Of a stretch of 64,000 nucleotides of DNA, positions 1 to 7,634 are shown piece after piece. The DNA comes from M55B127 sp034521955 (GTDB taxonomy: Bacteria; Bacillota; Halanaerobiia; Halanaerobiales; M55B127). The stretch is taken from positions 1 through 64,000 of the forward strand of contig JAXHLT010000006.1 in NCBI GenBank assembly GCA_034521955.1, read 5' to 3'. The position numbers and the translations under genes were made by a program. Under the pieces are notes generated by a model. It did no database searches. It was not told the DNA's origin and was given only the letters and a program-made list of their open reading frames with translations. The stretch's first letter is position 1. Each line of letters begins with the position of its first letter.

Positions 1-60
1 TATAACCAATCTGAAAGTACAAAAGAAGCAATGAAGTACTTCGAAGAACTTTTATATTAA
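1..60 (+). CDS. C-terminal end of an unidentified protein (partial)
   Basis: An open frame runs from the window edge to TAA at 58-60 and encodes 19 residues ending in KYFEELLY. It is followed directly by an intrinsic terminator, as expected for the end of an operon. Too little is present to name the product. Confidence 0.5.
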   Translation, partial: YNQSESTKEAMKYFEELLY

Positions 61-89
61 ATACAATAATTAATCAAAAATCACTAAAC

Positions 90-110
90 CAGGCCTTGAG
101 CCTGTTTTTT
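90..110 (+). terminator. intrinsic terminator after the first partial gene
   Basis: CAGGC (90-94) pairs with GCCTG (100-104) around a 5-nt loop and is followed by six T. It separates the partial gene from the purine island. Confidence 0.8.
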
Positions 111-161
111 CTTTTTAAATTAACTATTAATAAAAAGTTATAAACTTAAAGTAAGAAAAGT

Positions 162-205
162 GTTAAAAACGTTTACACATATCTATAAGTGCGGAGGTTT
201 TTAAC
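162..205 (+). repeat. inverted repeat in the long leader of the purine island
   Basis: GTTAAAAAC (162-170) is the exact reverse complement of GTTTTTAAC (197-205), enclosing a 26-nt loop with an ACAC/GTG sub-helix. The whole stretch 61-463 (403 nt) has no convincing gene: it holds the terminator at 90-110, this hairpin, a second terminator at 277-327 and a palindrome at 429-444. I could not match the hairpin to a known riboswitch class. Confidence 0.45.
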
Positions 206-276
206 AATTGAGTTTAAAATCAGTTTAATTTTTACAAAGCTTAACCACAATAGAAGTATCATTTTTAAGAAATTAA

Positions 277-327
277 GAGTTGTCTGTATAGTTTTTTAAA
301 TAAGACTATACGAACAGCTCTTTTTTT
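277..327 (+). terminator. long-stem terminator or attenuator in the purine leader
   Basis: The 16-nt arms 277-292 and 305-320 pair with two internal mismatches and one G-U, followed by seven T. It lies about 135 nt upstream of the first purine-island gene, so it is either a leader attenuator or the end of a short independent transcript. Confidence 0.6.
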
Positions 328-428
328 AATTGTGATTAAAAAAACACCTCATATAAGGAGGAAATAATTAAATTTTATTGAATATATATAACAAGATTTA
401 AATTAAACTTAATATATATGCGAAATAT

Positions 429-444
429 TTTAACTTTAGTTAAA
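429..444 (+). promoter_or_regulatory. palindrome just upstream of the first RBS
   Basis: A perfect 7-2-7 palindrome, TTTAACT-TT-AGTTAAA, ends 20 nt before the start codon at 464. It is an operator candidate, possibly for the XRE-cupin regulator encoded in the same operon. AT-rich palindromes are common here, so confidence is low. Confidence 0.25.
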
Positions 445-463
445 TAACAAGAGGAGGGTAAAA

Positions 464-1934
464 ATGATAGACCTAAAGATTAATGAAGAACAGTTAAAAA
501 GAACAATTCAAAGGGCTCGTGAGAAAAATATAATAATGCCGACCTTTGAACAAATGAAAAATCCAGAATTAATACCGGATTCAATTAAAGAAAAATTAAA
601 AGATGTGGGATTATGGGATATTAACTCATATAACCTATTTAGAACAACCTGGAAAAATGAACCTAAAAAAGAAGGTGGACTTTTTGATGGTGTAAACTAT
701 TTTGAACTACCATCAGAACTTACAGGTGTAGATGCTAGAATTATAGGGTTGGTTGGAAAATGGTTTCCTACCGGTGCACATAAAGTTGGTGCAACATATG
801 GTTGTTTAGCTCCCCGTCTTATTACAGGACAGTTTGATCCTACATATCATAAAGCAATTTGGCCTTCTACCGGTAACTACTGTAGAGGTGGAGCATATAA
901 TTCTGAACTTCTAGCATGTGATTCTATTGCTATTTTACCAGAAGAGATGAGCAGTGAAAGATTTGAATGGCTTATCAGAAGTAGCCGGTGAAGTAATAGC
1001 TACTCCAGGAAGTGAAAGTAATGTAAAGGAAATTTTTGATAAAACAAAAGAACTATTAGATAAAAGAGAAAATGTAATGGCCTTTAACCAGTTTGAGGAG
1101 TTTGGAAACCATCTTTGGCACTATGAAGTGACCGGAAGTGCAATGGAAGATGTTCTAAAAGAGGTTATGGGAGAAAATGATAACTTTGCCGGTGTTACAT
1201 TAACTTCAGGTTCAGCCGGAACATTAGCATCTGGAGATTATCTAAAAGAAAAGTATCCAAGAAGTAAGATAGCTGTTGGAGAAGCCTTGCAGTGTCCAAC
1301 ACTACTGAACAATGGATTTGGCGCACACCAAATAGAAGGAATTGGAGATAAACATGTTCCCTGGATTCATAATGTGAAAAACACAGATATGGTAATTGCA
1401 GTAGATGATAATGACAGCATGAGTTTAGTTAGACTATTCAATGAACCTGCTGGTCAGAAATATCTAAAAGATGAGTTAAAAATTAAACAAGATGTAATCG
1501 ATAAGTTAAGTTTAATGGGTATATCCGGTGTTGCAAACATGCTCTCAGCCATTAAGTTTGCTAAATACTATGAATTAGGTGAAGATGATATCATATTAAC
1601 AGTATTTACAGATTCAATGGAACTATATCAATCAAGATTAAAAGAGATGGAAGAAAAGTTTGGTGAATATGATAGAGTTGATGCAGCAGTAGACTATAAT
1701 ACACATCTTAAAGGACAAACAATTGATTATTTAGAAGAATTAACTTATGAAAGTAGAAAAAGAATCCATAATCTAAAATACTATACCTGGGTAGAACAAC
1801 AGGGTAAAGATGTAGAAGAGTTAAATGCTCAGTGGTATGACTATGATAACTACTGGGGAAGCATTCATAATATGACAGGTAAAATTGATGAATTGATTAA
1901 AGAGTTTAATAAAAAAGTCGGATTATTAGATTAA
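464..1934 (+). pseudogene. fold-type II PLP-dependent enzyme, frameshifted
   Basis: Joined, the two frames encode about 489 residues of a tryptophan-synthase-beta / cysteine-synthase superfamily enzyme. The PLP lysine is probably K107 in TGAHKVGAT; STGNY and TSGSAGT fit the phosphate-binding loops. Frame 464-991 ends early, while homologous-looking sequence continues in the next frame from about 972. Dropping one base at 971-974 joins ...RFEWL to SEVAGE. The rest is intact to TAA at 1934. ATG 464 has a strong GAGGAGGG site at 451-458. The gene opens a YgeW/YgeY-type operon where E. coli-type clusters carry diaminopropionate ammonia-lyase, so a lyase or desulfhydrase-like role on a purine-ring breakdown product is inferred. 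It may be a true frameshift, a sequencing error, or +1 recoding at CUU-A. Confidence 0.75.
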
Positions 1935-1953
1935 ATCTAAGTAGGTGTAAAAA

Positions 1954-3204
1954 ATGAAATATGTAAAAAATTTAAAATGTACTAACTGTGGTAAAACATA
2001 TGAACCCTTACCTGATAAGTATTTATGTGACAGTTGTGAAGATCAAGGAATCTTAGATGTACAGTATCACTATGACAAGATAAAAAAGGACTGGGATAAA
2101 GAAAGCCTAAAAAACAATGATGAACAGTCAATATGGAGATACTTACCCTTACTTCCAATCAAAGAGGATACAAAAAGACCTAACTTAAGAATTGGTCATA
2201 CTCCAACATATAGATCAGAAAAGATGGGTAAAAAACTAGGATTAGATAATCTAATTATTAAAGATGATGGTCTAAATCCTACAGGTTCTTTAAAAGATAG
2301 GGCTTCTGCAATGGCAGCTGTTAAAGCAAGAGAGGCTAATGCAGATACAGTAGCTTGCTCTTCTACAGGTAATGCTGCATCATCCTTAGCTGGAAACATT
2401 GCCGCAATGGATGACAAGATGAAGGCAGTTATTTTTGTACCAGAAAGGGCTCCAGCAGGCAAAGTTACTCAGCTATTAATATATGGAGCAGAAGTTGTTT
2501 CTGTACAGGATTCCTATGAAGCAGCATATTACTTATCTGATGAGGCAATTAGAAGATGGGGCTGGTATAATAGGAATGCTGCAATTAATCCCTATCTTGT
2601 TGAAGGTAAAAAAACAGCAGCAATTGAAATGGCAGAACAGCTGGACTGGGAAATACCGGACTGGGTAGTCTTTTCAGTTGGTGATGGCTGTACAATAGCC
2701 GGAGCATACAAGGGTTTTTATGATCTTAAACAGATTGGATTTACTGATAAGATTCCAAAACTACTCGGTGTACAGGCAAAAGGTTGTGCACCAATTACGA
2801 AAGCTTTTAAAACCGGAAATGATCTTAAGGTGACTGAAGAAAATACAATAGCAGACAGTATTGCTGTTGGAAGTCCCAGAAACTATAAAAAAGCATTAAA
2901 TGCTGTTAAAAAGTCTAATGGAGATATGATTAATGTAAGTGATCAAAAAATATTAACTATGATTAAAACTTTAGGAAGTACAACCGGTATTTTTGGAGAA
3001 CCAGCCGGTGTTACTGGACTTGCAGGTATAAAAGAAGCAGTAAAAAAAGGTATTATTAAATCTGATCAAAAAGTTGCAGTAGTTATAACAGGGAATGGGT
3101 TAAAAGACATTGATAATGCCCGTAAGGCAACAGGAGATTTAATAGAGATTAAAGCAGATATTGATATATTAGCCAGGATTTTTAGTAAAAAGGGGGTTAT
3201 CTAA
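1954..3204 (+). CDS. threonine synthase-like PLP enzyme with N-terminal zinc ribbon
   Basis: 416 residues. A zinc ribbon (C9, C12, C25, C28) precedes a fold-type II PLP domain. The PLP lysine is probably K114 in GSLKDRA, followed by the SSTGNAASS phosphate-binding loop and a late VITGNGLKD segment. This is the layout of short threonine synthases. It lies 19 nt after another PLP enzyme and 3 nt before a regulator, inside a YgeW/YgeY-type operon. No homoserine-pathway genes are nearby, so a catabolic beta-elimination or replacement reaction, perhaps on diaminopropionate or a related amino acid, is more likely than threonine synthesis. That substrate is inference. Confidence 0.8.
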   Translation: MKYVKNLKCTNCGKTYEPLPDKYLCDSCEDQGILDVQYHYDKIKKDWDKESLKNNDEQSIWRYLPLLPIKEDTKRPNLRIGHTPTYRSEKMGKKLGLDNLIIKDDGLNPTGSLKDRASAMAAVKAREANADTVACSSTGNAASSLAGNIAAMDDKMKAVIFVPERAPAGKVTQLLIYGAEVVSVQDSYEAAYYLSDEAIRRWGWYNRNAAINPYLVEGKKTAAIEMAEQLDWEIPDWVVFSVGDGCTIAGAYKGFYDLKQIGFTDKIPKLLGVQAKGCAPITKAFKTGNDLKVTEENTIADSIAVGSPRNYKKALNAVKKSNGDMINVSDQKILTMIKTLGSTTGIFGEPAGVTGLAGIKEAVKKGIIKSDQKVAVVITGNGLKDIDNARKATGDLIEIKADIDILARIFSKKGVI

Positions 3205-3207
3205 AAG

Positions 3208-3759
3208 ATGGAAGCAAATGTTAAAATGGGTGAAAAAATTAGAAATATCAGAAAAACCCAGGGACTTAGTCTCTCGGTCTTAGCCGAAATGATTGGTAAG
3301 ACCTCAAGTTATTTAAGTCAGGTTGAAAGAGGTTTAGCAGAACCTTCTATAACTGCCTTACGTGAGATATCTAAGGCATTAAAGGTACCAATATTTTATT
3401 TTTTAATAGATGATCAAAAACACAATGCAGTTGTAAGAAAAGAAGATAGAAAAGTATTGAGATTTCCAGGTTCACATTTAACTTTTGAATTGATATCACC
3501 AGACTTAGACCATGATATTGAAATGATAGAAGCAAGATTAAAACCTGGAGCAAGTACTTTAGATAAGCCATTATCACATAATGGTGAAGAAGTAAGTATA
3601 GTAATTGAGGGAAAAATGGAGATTGCAATTGGAAGTGAGATATATAAGTTAAAAAAAGGTGATAGTATTTACTATAATGCTAACCTTCCACATAAGATAA
3701 CAAGTATTGGAGAAGATGATTTAGTATTTATTTCTGCTATTACACCACCGAACTTTTAA
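3208..3759 (+). CDS. XRE-family regulator with C-terminal cupin
   Basis: 183 residues. An XRE helix-turn-helix (about 10-64, with SSYLSQVERG as the recognition region) is followed by a cupin sensor domain (about 105-180, GEEVSIVIEGKMEI and LPHKITS). This PuuR-like layout usually regulates small-molecule catabolism, with the cupin binding the effector. The gene starts 3 nt after the threonine-synthase-like gene and is cotranscribed with the purine island, so local control of the operon is likely. The palindrome at 429-444 is a possible site. Confidence 0.85.
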   Translation: MEANVKMGEKIRNIRKTQGLSLSVLAEMIGKTSSYLSQVERGLAEPSITALREISKALKVPIFYFLIDDQKHNAVVRKEDRKVLRFPGSHLTFELISPDLDHDIEMIEARLKPGASTLDKPLSHNGEEVSIVIEGKMEIAIGSEIYKLKKGDSIYYNANLPHKITSIGEDDLVFISAITPPNF

Positions 3760-3789
3760 TAAATAACTGTTAATGGAGGTATTATTTAA

Positions 3790-5031
3790 ATGAAAGACTT
3801 TGAACAAATATTAAAACAAGCTGAAAAATATAAACCAGAAATATCAAAGTTTTTAAGAGACATGATAGCTATTCCTAGTGAAAGTCGTCAGGAAAAAGAT
3901 GTAATTTTAAGAATAAAAGAAGAGATGGAAAAAGTAGGTTTTGATAAAGTTGAAATTGATGAGATGGGAAATGTATTAGGATACATAGGTCATGGAGAGC
4001 ATCTAATTGCCATTGATGCCCATATTGATACTGTTGGGGTTGGTGATAAAGATCTTTGGGATTATGATCCTTATGAAGGTTATGAAGATGACGATATTAT
4101 AATTGGTAGAGGAGCCAGTGATCAAGAAGGTGGAATGGCTTCAATGGTTTATGCTGGAAAGATCATTAAAGATTTAAACTTAGAAGATGATTATACACTG
4201 TTAATCACTGGTACAGTGCAAGAAGAGGACTGTGATGGTTTATGTTGGCATTATATGATTGAAGAGGAAGATATTCGACCTGAGTTTGTTGTAATAACTG
4301 AACCATCTTCCTGTAATATATATCGTGGACATCGTGGGAGAATGGAGATGAAAGTTACCACACATGGAGTTAGCTGTCATGGTTCAGCTCCAGAACGTGG
4401 AGATAACGCCATATATAAGATGGCACCGATCATTAATGAACTTAAGGCCTTAAATGAAAATCTAAAAGATGATCCGTTTTTAGGTAAAGGTACATTAGCT
4501 GTATCAGAAATATTTTTTAGTTCACCTTCCAGATGTGCTGTAGCAGATGGTTGTTCAATTTCGATTGATAGAAGGTTAACCGCTGGAGAGAGCTGGGAAT
4601 TTGCCTTACAACAGATTAGAAATCTTCCAGCAGTAAAAGATGCTGATGCCGATGTTGAAATGTATAAGTATGACAGACCTTCTTATACTGGATTTACATA
4701 TCCAATTGAAGCATATTTTCCAACCTGGGTAATCGAAGAAGACCATCCAGTTTGTGATACATTAGTTGATAGTTATAAATCATTATTTAAAGAAGATCCA
4801 CTTGTAGATAAATGGACCTTTTCAACTAATGGGGTTTCAATAATGGGTAGACACGGGATTCCTGTAATCGGATTTGGTCCAGGTCATGAAGATCAAGCAC
4901 ATGCACCTAATGAGAAAACCTGGAAAGATGAATTAGTTAAAGCAGCTGCAATTTATGCTTTAATTCCTAGTGTTTATGTAAATGATTATGCTGATAAAAT
5001 GCCGGAGAAAACTGAAAATATTGTAAAATAA
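3790..5031 (+). CDS. ygeY: YgeY-family M20 hydrolase (selenium-metabolism-linked)
   Basis: 413 residues, full length for the M20 family. Metal-site motifs are visible: IDAHID (H78, D80), the GRGASDQEGG segment (D111) and EED (E145-E146), the latter providing the general base and a ligand. A dimerisation domain containing the HRGRMEM region follows. YgeY proteins are known from clusters with selenium-dependent Mo-hydroxylases and anaerobic purine degradation, where they probably cleave an amide of a ring-opened intermediate. The gene sits 17 nt before the YgeW-like gene, as in E. coli-type clusters. Its exact substrate cannot be read from sequence. Confidence 0.88.
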   Translation: MKDFEQILKQAEKYKPEISKFLRDMIAIPSESRQEKDVILRIKEEMEKVGFDKVEIDEMGNVLGYIGHGEHLIAIDAHIDTVGVGDKDLWDYDPYEGYEDDDIIIGRGASDQEGGMASMVYAGKIIKDLNLEDDYTLLITGTVQEEDCDGLCWHYMIEEEDIRPEFVVITEPSSCNIYRGHRGRMEMKVTTHGVSCHGSAPERGDNAIYKMAPIINELKALNENLKDDPFLGKGTLAVSEIFFSSPSRCAVADGCSISIDRRLTAGESWEFALQQIRNLPAVKDADADVEMYKYDRPSYTGFTYPIEAYFPTWVIEEDHPVCDTLVDSYKSLFKEDPLVDKWTFSTNGVSIMGRHGIPVIGFGPGHEDQAHAPNEKTWKDELVKAAAIYALIPSVYVNDYADKMPEKTENIVK

Positions 5032-5048
5032 ATTAAGGGGAATAAAAA

Positions 5049-6032
5049 ATGCAAACACTTTTTAGAGGTAAAGACTTTATAACATTACAGGATTGGTCTA
5101 AAGAGGAATTAGATACTTTACTTGATGTATCATTTGATTTAAAAAAGAAATTTGCAATGGGGATAGATACTCCCTATTTAAAAAATAAAACAGGTATGTT
5201 AATGTTTTTTGAGCAGTCAACTAGAACTAGAAATTCAATGGAAGCCGGTTTAGCTCAGTTAGGTGGCCATGCCAACTTCTTAGATACTTCTACCATGCAG
5301 GTATCTCATGGTGAAGTTGCTAAAGATACGGCAATTATATTAGGTAGATATGGTCATATGTTAGCTTGTCGTAACTGTGATTGGGGTATTGGTAATGATT
5401 ATCTAACAAGTTTAGCTAAGTGGGCACCAGTACCTGTATTAAGCCTTCAAGATGACCTATACCACCCAATGCAGGGTATAGCTGACCTTATGACAATAAT
5501 GGAAAAAAGAGAACAACCAAGAAACTTAAAAGTTTCCATTATCTGGGCTTATGCAACAAGTCATAAAAAACCAATTTCAGTACCTGTAACACAAGCACTT
5601 CTATTCCCAAGATTTGGAATGGATGTAACATTAGCTTATCCAGAAGGTTATGATCTACCTGATTGGGTTATTGAACAAGCCAGAGCAAATGCAGAAAAAC
5701 ATGGAGGTTCATTTAAAATAACTCATGATATGGAAGTAGCTTACACAGATGCTGATGTTGTTATCCCTAAAAACTGGGGAAGTTGGGTTAATGATCAAAG
5801 TGAAGATGTTATAGATGAAAAACTTGAATCATATAAAGATTGGAAATGTACAGAAGAGATGATGGAAATGGCTGATAGTGACGTACTGTATATGCATGCA
5901 TTACCTGCTGACAGAGGTAATGAAGTAGAAGACTCTGTAATTGATGGTCCTCATTCTATAGTTTATGATGAGGCTGAAAACAGACTTCATACCGCAAAAG
6001 CAGTAATGGCTTTAACAATGGGAGGTAAGTAA
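5049..6032 (+). CDS. ygeW: YgeW-family knotted carbamoyltransferase
   Basis: 327 residues of the aspartate/ornithine carbamoyltransferase superfamily. The carbamoyl-phosphate motif STRTR is at 57-61, and the late motif HALPADRGNEV replaces the HCLP of ornithine carbamoyltransferase, as in the knotted YgeW/acetylornithine branch. In purine-degradation clusters YgeW is thought to phosphorolyse a carbamoylated intermediate to carbamoyl phosphate for ATP formation. No carbamate kinase is present in the window. RBS AAGGGG lies just upstream of ATG 5049, and a strong terminator follows. Confidence 0.9.
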   Translation: MQTLFRGKDFITLQDWSKEELDTLLDVSFDLKKKFAMGIDTPYLKNKTGMLMFFEQSTRTRNSMEAGLAQLGGHANFLDTSTMQVSHGEVAKDTAIILGRYGHMLACRNCDWGIGNDYLTSLAKWAPVPVLSLQDDLYHPMQGIADLMTIMEKREQPRNLKVSIIWAYATSHKKPISVPVTQALLFPRFGMDVTLAYPEGYDLPDWVIEQARANAEKHGGSFKITHDMEVAYTDADVVIPKNWGSWVNDQSEDVIDEKLESYKDWKCTEEMMEMADSDVLYMHALPADRGNEVEDSVIDGPHSIVYDEAENRLHTAKAVMALTMGGK

Positions 6033-6040
6033 AGACTAAT

Positions 6041-6076
6041 AAATAGTGGTAGTAAATATTTGCTACCACTATTTTT
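6041..6076 (+). terminator. intrinsic terminator after the YgeW-like gene
   Basis: A perfect 12-bp stem (6041-6052 with 6063-6074) has its U tract merged into the 3' arm (TTTTT). It probably ends the first transcript before the broken permease. Confidence 0.8.
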
Positions 6077-6161
6077 AACAATTGAATATAGTTGATCTAA
6101 AATACCATAAAATATTTTGAATATTTAAAAAGTATATTATCAAAAGGAGATATATCAATAA

Positions 6162-7521
6162 ATGACTTGAAGAAATAGAAGAGCAAGTTGTAGAGGACGA
6201 AGACTCTGTCTATTGCAGGTTAGAAGACAGACCACCGACGGGCTGAAACAATCTTACTTGGATTTCAGCATATGTTGGCAATGTTTGTAGGAATAATCAC
6301 ACCACCTTTAATTATTGCAGGAGTGGCTGGTTTAAATGCAGAACAATCAGCATTTTTTGTTAATATGGCTTTAATTGTTTCAGGTGTAACATCATACATA
6401 CAAGCTAAAAAAGTTGGTCCAATAGGTTCAGGATTATTAGCAGTTCATGGTACTAGCTTTACATTTGTTCCAATGGCGATTGCAGCTGTTAATACATGTG
6501 GCATTACCACTAGTTTTAGGTATGTCCTTAGCAGTCTTCTCCAGTAGAAATGATTATTAGTAGATTTATCAAACAAGCTAAAAGGCTTTCCCAGCTCCAC
6601 CAGTTGTTACAGGTGTTGTAGTAATGTTAATTGGTTTAGGACTTATGGAAACAGGAATGACAAACTTTGGTGGAGGAGTTGGAGCCCAAGATTTTGGTAG
6701 TGTACAAAACTTACTTTTAGGAACATTTGTTTATTAGTCATTATCATTTTAGCAAATAGGTTTGGAAAAGGTCTAATTATAAGTTGGAGCTGTAGCAATT
6801 GGTTTAATTGCAGGATATATTGTTTCTATTCCGCTTGGAATTGTAGATTTCCAACCAGTAGCTGATGCTGGCTGGTTTACTGTATCCAGTTACCATTGAA
6901 GTTTGGAATGTCTTTTGAATTATCACATTATCTACCCTGGATAATTGCATATATAATCACAGCTATAGAATCTGTTGGTGACTTAACTGCTGTAGCAGAA
7001 GTATCAGGGGAACCGGTAGATGGCGAACTTCATCGAAAAAGATTAAGTGGAGGAATATTAGCTGATGGTGTTGGTAGTGCAATAGCAGCAATATTTAACA
7101 GTATGCCTAATACTACATTTAGTCAAAATGTAGGAGTAATTCAGATGACTAAAGTAGGAAGTAGAGTAGTTGGTTATGCTGTAGCTGCAATATTAGTAAT
7201 TTTAGGACTACTGCCTAAAATAGGGGCATTAGTTAGTGTAATGCCAAATGCTGTTTTAGGTGGTGCAACAATAGCACTATTTGGAATGGTTGCAACATCT
7301 GGTATGAAGATTGTTACAAGAGGTGGTTTGACTGACTCAGTTAAGATATTCATTTTATCAGTTGCATTAAGTGTAGGATTAGGTGTAACATTTAGACCTG
7401 ATATAGTGGCTCAACTACCTGATATATCTTATCTACAGTTTTATCATCAGGTATTACTGTTGGAGCAATAATAGCTATATTATTAAATCTATTATTACCT
7501 AGAAAAGAGAAACCCAGTTAA
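6162..7521 (+). pseudogene. NCS2-family xanthine/uracil permease, multiply frameshifted
   Basis: Following the best frame gives a full-length NCS2 permease: a start with good RBS (AAAAGGAGA, ATG 6162), SVYCRLEDRPP, QHMLAMFVG, the TSFTFVP region, MSLAVSPVEM, AIESVGDLTAV and GLTDSVKIF, ending at TAA 7519-7521. To do so the frame must change near 6168, 6240, 6498, 6537, 6583, 6730, 6782, 6880-6896 and 7427, nearly all by single bases and several in short homopolymers. I found no in-frame substitution stops apart from those caused by shifts. Genes on both sides are clean. The intact version would import xanthine or urate for the hydroxylases downstream. As sequenced it is non-functional. Confidence 0.85.
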
Positions 7522-7634
7522 GTGTTTAAGAAATATAAATCATATAAATATACTAAGTTTAATGCAAATTTAATTAAATAATTTAAACAGGAAATAGATA
7601 ATTTCTATTTAAGAATAAAAATGGAGGTGTTTTA

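Noticed and set aside
346..362. CTCATATAA, similar to the 5' end of purine riboswitches, in front of a purine operon.
   Set aside because: The rest of the aptamer (ATATGG, GTTTCTACC, CCGTAAA, closing P1) is missing downstream. Only the 9-nt match is present, in AT-rich sequence.
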